Shown: piece after piece, positions 9,701 to 23,328 of the stretch
Layout: every line of letters begins with the position of its first letter
Position numbering within the stretch: position 1 is the stretch's first letter
Notes under the pieces: model-generated
The model's database searches: none
What the model was told of the DNA's origin: nothing
Seen by the model: the letters and a program-made list of their open reading frames with translations, nothing else
Program-made: the position numbers and the translations under genes
Assembly (NCBI RefSeq): GCF_000002985.6
Contig: NC_003284.9
Span: 3,968,001 to 4,032,000 of the forward strand
Direction: 5' to 3'
Length of the DNA stretch: 64,000 nt
Source of the DNA: Caenorhabditis elegans
Taxonomy: Eukaryota > Nematoda > Chromadorea > Rhabditida > Rhabditidae

Positions 9701-12700
9701 CGGTAAGCGGATGACCACAACCGTTTTTACGAGGGGATGAATGGGGTATGGTATGTACTGAAATCCAATGTAAATGGGGTACGACGATATGACATTTTCA
9801 ATAGTGAAATTTAGGAAAGTCTCAAAATGCAAAAGTTTTTGTTTTAATTGGAATATTATCAATTCTACTAACGTTAAAAAAAATTGAATAAACTAATATT
9901 ATACTTTTTGAGATATCATCTATTAGTCTAACGTGTAAATACGTTTTTGACCGTAGAACTGTTAAACAACAGTACAATTATCTTATTTTTAAATATACAT
10001 ATTTTTTTACTATATAATCGAGGTCTCTCTGAACCAGGACATGTCATTCGGCAGTTCTACAAAATGAGAAGTTGCTGCATGTTTTTAAAATATTTAAATT
10101 TAAAATATAATGGCAGAACATCGAATCTCATATTCTTTATTGAAAATCGCTCTAAAAGGGCTGCAAAATGTTCGATATTCCGTCGAAATTTACTTAGAAA
10201 ATTTTTGAGCACTTCTATGCTTTTTTCAGCCGAGAAAACTTTTTTTGCATTTCTAATTCATATTGGAAATAACCGGAGAATCACACCACTTTGGCTCATA
10301 TAAACTAACTTTAGTTCATTTTACCAGTTCAAAAATGTTCACAAAAATGTTCAACAAAGTTAATTGGGTATAGCAATAAGTCAGTTATTTTCAATCTTTT
10401 TTAGAAACTGTAACTAACAGATTACTATAGAAAAGACGGTTTATAAACTGAATAATGACAAAAATATGTTTGCAATGTTTATATAAGGCTAGATATAGGT
10501 GTCACTTAACCTTACATGATATACTCAGTGGGAATCATTACAGTTCTATTTAGTTAGCACCTCAGACACAACAGAAATAACACACATATATAATAACCCA
10601 GGCGACAAAAAGTGGTTAAAAAATCTTGAGGGATTTGAAAGCTGATCCATAAGAGTGTTTATTCCATTCTGGATTATGCCGGCAGTCAAACGGCTGCCTC
10701 AGAAACGCGGCCTGGCACGTAAGTATCACTTTTTTTTGAGCCCACACTTTAAACTTTTTTTTTCGTTCGATCGAAAGTGTAGATAGATTGAAAATAGTGA
10801 GGGGAGAGTTTGAATTATGATTAGGAGTCGAGCAACAAGTGCCACTACTGAGCAATTGGGAGGAGGTCAGTGGGAGGATGAGCCCGAAAAAAAAGGAAAA
10901 AACGAGATATTGAGTGATAAGAAAGAGATGATTATTAGTGGCTAGTTCTAAAGGATCCGAAAAATTAATGAGTGAAATTTGATTTTTTATTGGTGTCAGG
11001 TCGTGAAAGTGTCGAGAACATTGACAACTCGCAGGGGGCTCCACGATTCTCTCACAAACCACAGAGGAGAGCCATAAATCAAAGGTAGTTAGAATGTCAA
11101 TGAAAAACCAGATTTTTTGCTGGGCGGAAAAGTGGATCTAGGGGGTAGCTGTTGCAGTCTATTCATCTTTTTAATTCAAAAAGTAGATATTTGTATGCAA
11201 ATGAGGAGATAGAGAATGAAGAAGAGAATAGAAAAAGACAATGAAATTGAAGGTGTTCTCCTTCATTCTTTTTTGGACAAATAACCTGTTAGACAATGTG
11301 AGATTGAGTAAATGATGCATGGAATTATTGTCCGTTTTAACACTTGACTCGTGTCAAAATCCAAATTCCAAAATCCAATGACGCGGACACCAGACGCTGT
11401 GGCGTTTTGAAGGTGATGAGGAAAATGATGGGTGTGTGAGAATGGTGAGGTTATGTTTACACGTTTTGTACACCAATTCAATCAGTCTTCGTGTTACAAC
11501 TTTCGAAATTCGTTTTGGTTAATGAGCCGGGCTCATATTAGAGTTAGGAGGAGGGAGGATAACTTTGTAGACATTGCACATATGTTTTCAAAACGAAGAA
11601 TATATGCCGATGATATGGAGGGGGTGGATTGGATTGGCAGAAAACGAAAACGAAAACTCGAGCAGAATGTCATTTGCACTGCATAATATTGTTTAATGGA
11701 TTAGATGCGGTTTTGAGATGAATAATGAATAGCGTGAAAGAGATGAGGATTTCCCACTTTTTTTCTAAATTAATATGGACAACTAAAACATATTGCTCAA
11801 GAAATTTTTTTGTGATTGCGTAAAAACTACTCATCCAAAAATGGAGTATCATCACATTTCGTACATCTGTTAAAAAAAACCAAATGGCCAGAAAGCACAT
11901 AATTTCATTATGAAACTTAAAAAAAAAATCTGTAACTTTTTTTATTATTTTTAAAAATAATGTTATCATTTTTTCTGTGATTTAGGATCATTTTCAAATC
12001 ATAGGTGCACAATAATTTGTAACTTTTGTGTATTAATCTACTGAAAAAATCAGTTATCAAAAAGAGAAAAATAGTGCTTAAACACGTCCGAAAATGTACG
12101 AAACCGACTTTGTTAATTTTTAGCGATTTTGTAAAGCTATTTTTTTTTTTTAAAGTTTTATTACTTATAGAACATTTTAAGAAAGAAATTCATCATGTAA
12201 AATCAGTGGTTTTGATTTTTTGATAGCGATACCAAAATTATTATCGACAATGGTTTCATGATGTTATTGCAGAATTTCAACTTCAAAATAAAAAAAAATA
12301 GTTTTTGAGTTTTTTAGAATTTAAAAAATAATTCTAAATGTTGCAAAACTGCAACGTACAGTAGCCTAAACAATGAAGTGAAAATACTTTAACAATAGTG
12401 CTTAATATAAAAGCCTACAATATTTGTTGAAGTAAATTTTTGAAAAATTAGCATTGACCCTAATTTTCACAGGTTTTATGAGCAGATGTGTTTTTATTGT
12501 GTCATCAACAAATTGGCTTAAATCTGGAGGTAACAACCATCTGGATCATGGTGCTAATATGCAGTCATATCAAGATGTTTCTTTTTGAATCTTAAGCACT
12601 ATGAGTCCTAGGCAAGAACGGAAATGTAAATTTTGAGAAAGGCGAAAGTGAATAAAACGAGCTTCATTACAATCTCGTGTGAACTTAGTTCAGTTAAGAG

Positions 12701-15700
12701 TAACGGCAGGAAGGAAGTGTGAGAAGTTGAGTGAGAAGGTTTCTAACGCTCATACTCATTTCCATAATAGGGGGATTCGTAATAACTGCAGATTTGACTA
12801 CCAGATAGAACTATGATTGTTATTAACAGGAATAATGGAACGCCGTTCTCGATAAGAATCGCGCGGACCTGTCACCACGCGCCTTGCATGACATTTTTGT
12901 TTCTTCTCCAGGGAAATGGCCGATTGAGCAACAGATGCTTGAGAGCACACTTATCAAGACAAACTTTATAAAGAAACATGTGTGGAAATGAATGAATGAA
13001 GGAGGAAAAAAAATGATGGATTGGGGTAGAATGGGTGAAAAAAAATTGTAAAAAAAAAACGCTCTAACTGAGAGGAAAACTTTTTTTTTTGGAAAATTAT
13101 ACGTTTCGTTGACATTTATTCATGATGACCTGTCAAAAGACTCTTCATCCCGAAAAGTTTGATAGGCGGACGATATGCATTTCAGATGGTTTTCAATAAA
13201 AGCAACACTTGGCAAATTTCGAGGAAGCTAAGAATTTTGGAAATTCAAAATACTCACTGATCCAGAAGTAATTTTAGCTATGGAGCTTTGGAAATTTTCA
13301 AATTCTCGAAGAATGCATGACGGATTTCTTTAGATTTTAAATTTTAGATTCATTCATATAAAAGCTAAACAAAAAAAGTTTTATATGAAATTAGTGTTGC
13401 ATAAAATTTCAAACAACAAAAAAAAAGAAAAAGAAAAGGAAAAAGCAAACAAGAAGGCGAAGTAAATGAAAAACTACCTACAAGGGCAGTTGACTCTGTT
13501 CAAGGATATTCAAATAGGTAACGAGTAAAAAGGGGGAGGTAAAGAAAAACACACAGAGGCCTTCAAAGACATCTTTATAAGTCAATATCCGACATGTAAC
13601 CTTCATGTTCTTCACAATAGCCACCGAAACTAGCATGTCGGATTGCGCAATGGGATTTCGGGCGGTGCACACACTACGATATAATCATCTGCCGCACACA
13701 AGTTTCTGAGTTGTAAATTTGTCGAAGGCGGCCTTCATGGATCAGGTCGCACTTTTTTTCGGGTGGTGTCCAACGTAATTGTCTTTTGATGAGACACCGA
13801 CCGAGTAGACAAGTGACCGATTGACGGTATTGCGTGATTATGATATTTATTCAATCGGATTCATGTTCCACATCCACTTAATCTAAGTGAGCAAATATGT
13901 TCGGGCGAGGTTTATTATGAAAGTGTATGTTTCTAGGATACTGTTTTACGGAACTTATAATCTTGAGAAATCTTGTAAAATGTGAGCAGTGTAAAGTTAA
14001 CAATTTTCAGTTAGTTTTGCAGTATTCAAACAGGTTTTTGATGAATAAAAGGATGAACTATTCGAGGTTTATGAGATTTTGAGCTCGAAATGCACACATA
14101 AAAAAAATTTGTCTACCCGTTTAAATTGACAGAAATATTCTATCTGTTATTCGATTTTTTTGTGGCAGCTAACAAATTTATGGAAATCACCGCGCACCGT
14201 TTTGAACTGTCAGAAATTTCAGAATTTGAGAAATATCATACATTTTTTTTGTTTTTTAGAACGTAGTATCGTTTCTGTATACTTTTACTCGTTCTTATTT
14301 ATCTAGGTGAACCGGTACCAGTTAATATTTAATAAATCTATACACAGCCTGTAGTTAAAAATCCTTTGAGTTTAAATTAACACAAATCAGAATTGACCAC
14401 TTTGAGTAAAAAATATACATTTTCAAACATAAAACGTGCCTCTTCTTTACACAAGCACGGTGACGGGTAGAGAAGGTGTGAGTAAACTCAAAAACGGGTG
14501 GTGAGAACACCACAAATGAATCATATCGGTGTAACAATAGAGCACAGGTAACTATTCAAATTAAAGGGTAACAAGGTAAACTGAGTTAGGGGTGCAACAA
14601 TACAAAGCATATCAGTATTTGTTACCGGAATTGGAAACAATAGAAAAGTGTTCCAAGGTTGTTTGGTTGTCCGGCACACGTGTTCTTGAAAACGAAAGGA
14701 AAAAAAGCGAAAGTTACATGTAGTAAGGATAGGAAAAAGGGTATTCAATAATGAAACTTTCCAATTTATACAGTTGTTGTTATTAAAATGACTATTTTTG
14801 AATATTGAAGAGGTTCAAATAGGTCCCAGATAACCAAACATTTATTCTTAAATTTGACAATTTTGCAACCGTTACTCACTTCAGAAAAGTGTTTTATCAT
14901 GTTGTTGCACCACGACTATAATAGTGTTTCACAATTAAACCATTTGTGTTTCAAACACTCAGATCAACAAAAAATACTAACATATTCCATTCGAGGGACA
15001 TTTTCCAAGAAACTCTCAAAAATGGGCGCCACACTATATTCATCTCGCATTGAACGTGGCGCACATGACAGAAAGGCGCGGAACCCGGAAGATGTCAAAT
15101 CATGATATTAGTTACGCTCCCTATTTTCAGTTATTCTCAAAAACCGCCTGGCGCCCAAGCCTCTTGACTGCGACCGTCTTGCAACAGTTCTTGGGGGATA
15201 AGTGTTGAAAATTCATGGTTTTAAATGCCGAAATTTAGGGCACATTAAATTTGAGTCCGACATCTATTGGGTTCGGCGCTCAATATCTTTATCTCGCGAA
15301 AGTGTGATGTATTTAGTTTAACCTGCCATTCTTTCTGCACTATTTTCACCAATCTGTTTTTTTTGCGTCAATACTTTTTATTGCTCGAATCACAAATCCA
15401 CCACCTCGAGGATGCATCATCAGAAATTCTCGAGTTCTTACTGCATCAAAGCCAGAATCACATGTTATCACATACATTCCTAACGATTTTCTCCAGCAAT
15501 TTACGTAAGCATTCATAATTAACATCCTCTTCTCTTCGGTCCAAAAAAAGGGGGCGTTGAAAAAAAGCATTTTGTGATGTGACTTGAGTTTATGTTCATC
15601 TCCTCATAGAAACACACAATCAGATGTTGTTCGTTAGTTTCAACTTTGATCACCTATATATTGTAGTTTAGAGTAACGTTGGGTACGAAACCAAAAATGT

Positions 15701-18198
15701 ATTTCTTAGTACTTTGAGTACTTCGGTGCTTGGAGAATTTTTTTTTAAAATTAGTGCACCGAGTTTTTACTTATTCTGTGTTTCTGGAATTTTCAAAACT
15801 TTACATTCTCTGGAAAAAATTTTTTTTTTGGAAAAATTACAGACAAACTACAATTTTTATTAAATTTTGTGTATGTCACCGGAAAAAAATGTACGATTTT
15901 TTGCAGCAAATAATCATAAGTCAAAAAATAGGGCAGGTATTTAATGACAGTTTTTTCATTTGATTTAAGAAAAAAAACCCACTAGAAAAGGTGAAAATCG
16001 ATTTTATATCTAGCAATTTTTGTAAGAAATTCGAAAGTTTTAAATTATAAGCTGCTAAATTAAATGAAAATTATCATGTATATAAACGCAAGATGAAAAC
16101 TGGAAAAATTATATTAGGGTTGTATGATGTTTCGCTTGTACAATACTTTCTCGTCCTGCAACATTTTTTTGTCAATTTGGCAGTTTGCAGCCAGCTGAAA
16201 CTATTTTCAAAGCTAGTCTCGGTTAAAAATTCCATCAAAAAACGGACACTTTCCTGGAAATGACTCATTTCACACTTGCGGTCGTTATTTTTTTTTACCC
16301 GATTAATTATACATTCATTCATCATAACCCCCGCATTCATTTTGTCTTCATTTTTCCTGGCATTGTCTCGTTCTGCAAAATATCATACATGTATGATTAG
16401 GCTCCTCCCAATACATGGTTCCATACTGTTCTCAAGTTTTGAGCAAAAAAAATGGGATGTTTCAGCGCTTCCCACCCACTTGAAAGGATCAAATCTTTTG
16501 ACCATTTTTCATTTTTTCGCTTTTCAGGATGCCGCCGCTGACTGCCAAAAATATTTTGGAAGAAGAAAAATTGCCATGCGACTTGTTTTCTGGCACATTG
16601 TTTATTTTTTATTTTTTATTTTCGGTTATCATTTTTTGAAAACTGAACATCTTTTTGAATTTTTTTTTGCATACATGTTATGTTACTGATTTGTGTACAT
16701 TTTGTACATAGACTGCAGTTATTGAATGTAGACAAAAGTGTCATCTCTACGGGATTCTAGCGACCGAAAACCTTGAAATGTTTCGTCTAGTATTCAGGTT
16801 GTTCAAGACAATTTTTGTCTGTTTATGAATCATTTCGATGTACATTCCATCGGGTTGAAAGATCGAATCAGATATTTTGTGTTGTGGATTTTTCAGAGGA
16901 ATCAGTTTAAAAGACATCAATCTCCACTTCACATTTGATTGATCGATTTGTTTCGAAACCTTTGTTGTGTTTGTTTGATCATTTTGCAAAAAGCCCATTA
17001 GCTTTTCAAAACTAGAAAAGCGTCGTTGTTAGATGGAATTTTTCCATTCTTCCGATTGCATTTTTTCTACAACTGTAGCAAAGATCTGGCCACCTTGCAC
17101 GTGACAATTGTGTAGCTTTTATATCTTAGTTTTCTTTCATTTTTCTCAGTATTGGCACTTTAGTACATATTTTAAAAAATTCTGCGGCAGCGGAGCACTG
17201 TACTAAAGATGGTCTGGTGTTTTGAAAATTTTTTTTGTTAATCAAAAAGTAGCTTCTGTGTGATTTTTGGGGAATATTTATTTGCTAAAAAATCTGAAAA
17301 CTTTCTTTTAAAAGCTTCATATTTTGTTTTAAGTCAATCTGATAAAAAAAAAGTTTTATGACCAAAAATTTCAGATTAAGAAAATTATTTAAAAAAAGCC
17401 CTTTAAAACTCCGCAAGACTACATTTTTAACAATTTTACTGCACTCGGAATAGTGAAAAATACACGGAACAAATTTCAGGTCGACTCTTTTCTAGTTCTA
17501 AAATTTTTTGTCAGCTGTTTTTACAACGTAAAAATTTGAGTCTTCAAGTTCAGTTCCCAGTAAAAATTTGTTTTTGTCCAGTTATCCTGATGAACCACAC
17601 TGGAATGCATATGTTCGAAGCTTTCTCCTTCAATTCTTTGAAAAAAGGAAGAAGCATTGTAAACAAACACGAAAATCAAATTTCTCGCTTTTCCACACTT
17701 GCTCAGTCTGAGCTGAAGAAGGAACCCAGATCCATCAATCGAGCGTTATCATAAATGCAGATACATCATTCACCTTCACGTGTGTGTGTGTGTGTGTTTT
17801 TTCCCACTCCACGATCCCACACCGCCACCCCACATACTCTTTTCTCTCCAACTAGAAAAGTTTATTCAATATATCGAGTCACACTCACGTCAGCACTTTA
17901 AAGGACTCAATATTGTGTTTGATTACTACAACTTATTCCATTTCTTCCAAAAGCATGATTTCTTAACAATTTGTGCGTCATTAGAGATGTTGTTGAGTTC
18001 ATTCTGATTGGAACCGATTGGACCAAGAATCAGGGGACACCCTAGTTTCTGAATGTTTTATATTATATAATTTTATAGTCAAAGTTGAGTTAAAAATGTT
18101 TCTTTTCTGAAAACCTGAGCAGGCTTTGATTTCTTCCTTGTCTTGTACTGTATTTCCTGTTTTTTGTACTTCTGAATGTAATGTAGAATTAGGACCTT

Positions 18199-18493
18199 TG
18201 AAATAGGTCACTACGAAAATTTATCAGCAGAGGAGCACGTTGAGTTAGCAAAAGTCGGAAAAATATGAAAAATTGCAATTGTTTTTACAAAAAACTGAAT
18301 AAAAATTTTTAAAAAAATTTCAAAAAGCTTCCAAAACGTCTGCATATCTTTAAACACTTTAACAATCATTACATTTGGAGCAACTTAACGGGTTTTTAGA
18401 GTAGTGCAAAATCTCATTAAAAACAATTTCAAATCGACTTTTTTCCATTTCAAAATGCTCTTCTACCGCTAAACGTTGTAGTGACCTATTTCA
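18199..18493. mobile_element. MITE-like element, 295 bp
   Basis: TGAAATAGGTCACTAC at 18199-18214 is exactly repeated in inverted orientation at 18478-18493. The similarity extends inward imperfectly: the left arm carries ...CAGAGGAGCACGTTGAG... and the reverse complement of the right arm carries ...GTAGAAGAGCATTTTGA.... The element is therefore a degenerate long palindrome with no coding capacity. This is the usual form of a miniature inverted-repeat transposable element. A target-site duplication is not evident. Confidence 0.65.
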
Positions 18494-20080
18494 TAATTTT
18501 TTTTTCGAATGGCGAGGGTTTCATTCAGAATTCTAAAAATGTGCTGAAATATTTTTCTTGTGAGTAGTATAGATAGAAACGGAAATCTTCCGCCCCTATC
18601 ACAATACATTTTCAAAGTAACAAACCGTTTTATTTGGTTATAATTTTATTGACTTTCAGTATGACCGTCTGCCGATTGTTCAAAAATTTGAAACTATCTA
18701 AATTTAACCGACTAAATTTTAATAAATAATCGAATTGCAAAATGCAACAAAGCCCCATAAATTATATTTTCTTAAACCTGTCTCTTGACCCCCACTTCAT
18801 TCGTACAAGTCGCTACCAGACAACGTTGGATATTCACACAGAAACGTAAAGACTTGTGGAAGAAGTTTCTCACAACTTCCATACTTGAATTTTATGAAAA
18901 TTGTCAGAACATTTTCTGTACAAACTGTCTCCACTTCGTCAATTGCAAAATAGGAATGCATGTCGCGAACAAGGCAATTGGCATCGATTCCGACGTCTGT
19001 CATTTGCAACTACTTTTCCTCATTTTTTTTGTGTTACCCCTACGCATTCACTTATTTTTTTTCTTTGCATGGCTTCGACGTCATATCTTTTTCCGCAGAT
19101 TTTTTGAACAAAAAATGGATTTGAAAAAGGAAGAAGCTGTTCGAAAATCTTGTTGAGCTATGTTGCCTTACTCGAGGTCCGCTTAAATACGACAATACAC
19201 CTAATCATAGTGGCCAAGTGCACAAGCGCAATTCTTTTGTTTCCTTATCGAGTTTGCACAACTTTTCCATTTTTCTCTTTTGCACGAATATAGCTTCCGA
19301 GTTTTGTAAACTTTTGTATGATGTATGATTTGATTTTGGGATGTGCTAATAGATTGAGCACAGAAATGTTTTTACATGTTTCACCATGGTATTTTGCCAC
19401 TCTAGCAGTATGACAGATTTAAAAAAATTTCCTCACTTGAGACTATCTACCAAATCCCAACGGTTCACTCTAATTAGGAAAAAAACTAAAAATGATGTTT
19501 TTTTTTTCATGGAGTTTTTCTGAAGTTGATGTTACTATTCTTGATGATCAGAAAACTTTATTAGTTTTAAACGCTGTGTTTTAATACTTGATGATTACAA
19601 AAAATAAAAAATATGAGCAAAAAGTGTTGTCAAGTTCTAAATTTCTTTTGGTGGTTTAAGTACATTTGATGTTTCTCAATTCTTCGATTTTTGGTCTCAA
19701 ACATACATTATATTTTTTGAAAGACCAGTCTAAAAATTGTATAATTCAACAAACTCAGACTGCTACAAAAAAAAATAATTTCGAATAATTTGCCCTCAAG
19801 TCAAATATTTTCTAGTACATTTATTTTTCTGGCATCCCGTTTTAGAGATTTTTATCCCATAAATCAGAAAGCGCGACCGAAAAGAGCAACGATTTGCGCA
19901 CTTATCCCATTAAGCAATTTGCATCTAATTGACTTTTACTACCCTCATTTTTGTCTTTCGGTATTCACAGAAAATTGACTCTCTGAATCTTTTTGTGTGT
20001 TTTTTATTCGTTTTAGCCTTTTCTTCTTTTTTTTTTCTTCGAAACGACAGAGTCTTAAAACATGAGAATGCGAATGGGCG

Positions 20081-20129
20081 CTTTTTTTCGTGGAATGGTA
20101 TCATCAAAACCATTCCACGAAAAAAAAAG
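20081..20129. other. Strong hairpin
   Basis: CTTTTTTTCGTGGAATGGT at 20081-20099 faces its complement ACCATTCCACG plus an A9 tract and G at 20109-20129. The loop is nine bases and the stem about 18 bp with a two-base A bulge. Each arm ends in a T or A tract, so it could be a small hairpin RNA, a cruciform or a MITE remnant. Confidence 0.75.
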
Positions 20130-20252
20130 TGGAAAGGCGTCATCAAAAATATAGCGGATTCCAAAACAATATATTTGGGAAAACTGTACAACTTGAAAAA
20201 ATTGTAAAAAAATTGGTGTAGAACAATTATGAAATTGGAAAATAATCTCTCT

Positions 20253-20352
20253 GCGCTGACCGGAATCATTGTGCACTGACCAAAATGCTTTTGCACTGAC
20301 CGAAATGTTTCTGCACTGACCGAAATGCTTTTGTACTGACAAAAGTTGTTCT
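20253..20352 (+). repeat. 20-bp minisatellite, five copies
   Basis: Five head-to-tail units of 20 bp share the core GCACTGACCGAAATG, with drift at the array edges (first unit GCGCTGACCGGAATC, last unit GTACTGAC then AAAAGTTG). The two middle units are closest to consensus. Confidence 0.85.
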
Positions 20353-21048
20353 CAGCAAAAATTTCAAAAAGGTTTTGGAATTTTGAGAATTTTTGATCTA
20401 ACACCGTATTTTTGATGTCCACAAAAATTATCGCTATTCGTAATTAAAATTTCTAGCAGGGCAATATGCATTTTCGAAAATAGGAAAATATTTCAAAAAT
20501 ATTTCAAAGTTGACAAGTTAAAAAAAAAACTTTTCCTATAGTTCTGAAATATGCTCATTTCATTGATTTTTCGCTCTATGAAAAATGACTTCTGGTTACT
20601 TCAAAGTTCCCAAAAACAGTGTACCAGTAAAAGATTAATTATCTTACTTGCAACCCATTACTTATTTTTTCCAAAATATTTCATCACAAAATTCCAAAAG
20701 AAAATCTAGAAAGATGCGTACAAAACAATCCAATGAAGAAGAGCAGAAAAAAAGAAAACAAAACATGGATTGGCGAAATTAAATTGTTGCGCTTTATGTG
20801 GGGCAGTGTCGTTTCTTTTTGGTGAAAGGAAATGTGCCGCAATGCTCAGTGGCAACATATTTGGGAACAAAAAATTTGGCTGTGCTCAGATATATGTACA
20901 TGACAAGTGAGAGGGCAGGATTTTGGAAGCAAAAATAGGCGGCGACCGGGGTGGGGGGCACACCAAAAACTAGTACTAGCACCGCCATCAGCCTCGCCCT
21001 TTTTCAAACTTCCACGCCAACAACATTCCTTCCGTCTATTGCAATCTG

Positions 21049-21066
21049 CCCCCCCCCCCCCCCCCC
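21049..21066 (+). repeat. C18 homopolymer
   Basis: Eighteen consecutive C residues, i.e. G18 on the minus strand, within a CT-rich segment. It is a G-quadruplex-capable tract similar in length to the G19 at 5981. Confidence 0.97.
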
Positions 21067-23301
21067 GCTTCTCGTCTTTTTCCCCGTTTGTGCCACCAAG
21101 GTCTCTGTTGCCTCTGATTGTTGCGGTTTTTGCCTAATATGCGTGAACTGAACTGGCTGAGCCAATTTTCTCACGTGTCCCACTTTTCCCACCAGCCGCC
21201 TGTCACATATTCTGGAGGGTGTCCTCCCCCCTCCCTCTGCACTTGGGCCCCGCGCATTGACGTCGGACTAATCATTTTCTCAGCTTGGTTTTTTTGTTTA
21301 TGTCTCTTCAACGTGGTGTCGTGATGAGGTCTCTTTGTTTCTCAATCAACGTGCATAAGGTCAGAAGATCGGAATTCCTTTTTTTCTGAAAACCTATTGA
21401 ATTCACATGCTTCTCCGCTTACCTTTTTCTCAAGGTTTTTAATAGTTTTTTGAATGTCAGACAGTCGTTTTGCGAAAACAATCTTTAAAAGGCACGTGCG
21501 TTAGATTTTTTAAATTTTGTTCTTGACCCAGTTTAAAGACTTTTGTAAAACATCATATTTTAGTAATTTTATATTATGATACAACTTTATGTATCTCATT
21601 TCAAAGCTCATATTTAACCATATAAAGTTCAGCGCCAAAACTCAACTCCCATAACGCCACTTCTCCATTTGAAACCGATTATTTTTCCGACTTGTAATGA
21701 ATTTTTGAAATCAAATAGGAATTGTAAAAACATTCAAACCATACAAAACTTTTTCATTTTCTGTTTGAGCATAAACGATTCTGATCAGTTGTCTAGGTTA
21801 AAAATTTTCCAACCTTCCAAAAAACGTTATGAACTTGTAGGCTTTGAAAGTCCCTAAAATGTTTTTATATGTATTAAAACTTCAATACCTCAAAATTGTT
21901 CACAATGTGAGTATCACGCATAATTTCGGTCGCAATATGTGCATTGTGCATATACAAAACTCGATTTATAAACTGTACTCGATTTATAAAACACGAATTA
22001 ACTGTGAGTAAGAACTGCTCGTGAATCCGACCACTGAAAAATGTTAAATACACATACATAACAGAAAATTTACGGTATTTTCCCTATTAGACTTGCCCAC
22101 CATTGCTCTACTTTGACGGTTGGTTTTAATGTTTCCAAAAAAAGTGTTTGATTGCAAAATTGTAGAGAAATAATTTGCACGTGTTTTGTCAGTAAGCAAT
22201 CGTTTGATAAAACCAAAGGAAACCGAAATATATCACTGTTGAGCAATGAGTGTTCAAAATTGCAGTACCTATTTTGTCTGTATTCCAACAATAAAGCTAA
22301 ACACAATAAATACATAAAATAAATAGTTGTTAAAAGAAGTAGTTATAATTCTATATAAGTTAATTTGCAATGTATGCAACAGGAAACTTGCGGCATTGAC
22401 ATTGTAGACGGGATACTTTAAAACACGTATTTTTAAAGACATTATTGCCACATTATTTTCTAGTTAAAACGCTTCTTCCCGGTATGAATATTAACGAGGC
22501 CGCATCTTCCATCATCTCCACACCCCTGGTCCGTTTCCATTGCTAACTGAACATCCTTCATTCTACATATTCCGTTTTTTGTTCCATTCTTTATTTTTTC
22601 GCTTGCACATCTACCATAATTCTTCTCACAATCTCAAAATTTCCTGTCAAAAATTTGTTCGTTCTTCTCGTCGAGAGTTCAGTTCCTCGTTTTGTCACGT
22701 GCCTTCACATGACATCAGGTAGGCTTTTTGTCCTAACATTTTTCATCCCACACCACTCTTCACGGGTGCCCGTTCTCTCTTGTATCTGTGTATTTTATCT
22801 TTTTTCTCCCCAGTGTTGAAATAAAAAAGGATGTATGTTTGCACATTGGTCCTTCCTCCCCCCTTCACATTTTCTTTTCCGAAAATACATAGCGTCATTC
22901 TCATTCGCAAAGTGGGAGAAGACAAGAAATTTATTTCGTGGGGTCTTGGTCTTGTACTCAGCTTCTTCAAAACCTTCCTCCCTCTAATTCTCTCTTCCTG
23001 TCCTATCCCTCCCCTCACTCGCTCTCTTTTTAGAGATACTGCTCCCACTCAACCATATTTCTTTCTCTCCGATTTTGGAAACGAAATACAGATCGTCCCG
23101 CACAGCCGGCATTTGTGATTCTTGCCTCCTTCACCCTTTCTTCTTCTCCTCTCTGAATATTCAATTATGCATTTCTCGTTCTTCGCTTCTGTCTCTCCAG
23201 TACTTAGAAGAAAAAACGAAAAGAAAAGACAAAACTTGGTCAGCTTATGTTAATTGAGTAAGAAGTCGCTTCTCGGATTGCTATGCGAACACATACCCGA
23301 C

Positions 23302-23328
23302 GAGGAGCTTCCTTGTCTGAAGCTCCTC
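23302..23328. other. 10-bp perfect hairpin
   Basis: GAGGAGCTTC at 23302-23311 and GAAGCTCCTC at 23319-23328 are perfect complements around a seven-base loop CTTGTCT. It is GC-richer than its surroundings. No run of T follows that would mark a Pol III terminator. Confidence 0.7.

Larger units (their letters stand above)
5643..18198. other. 12.5-kb AT-rich intergenic region
   Basis: No supported protein-coding gene. The open frames here, such as 10616-11062 minus (148 codons) and 9027-9344 plus, have phenylalanine- and asparagine-rich translations typical of AT-rich noise, with no domain or splice consistency. The part next to 5643 should contain the promoter and outron of the FN3 gene. Recognisable items are a G19 run (5981-5999), a copy of a dispersed repeat (6718-6763) and a short GT microsatellite near 17780-17797. 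Local GC-richer islands near 8700-9000, 12840-12900 and 13700-13820 could be regulatory, but nothing specific can be read from them. Confidence 0.55.

Noticed and set aside
10616-11062. 148-codon minus-strand open frame
   Set aside because: It is long for chance, but the translation lacks a domain, conserved motif or splice signals, and composition matches the flanks. Kept as noise without transcript evidence.
19925-20422. 165-codon minus-strand open frame
   Set aside because: Its apparent repeats (SAETFRSVQKHFGQ) come from the 20-bp minisatellite; the rest is AT-rich and phenylalanine-rich with no domain.
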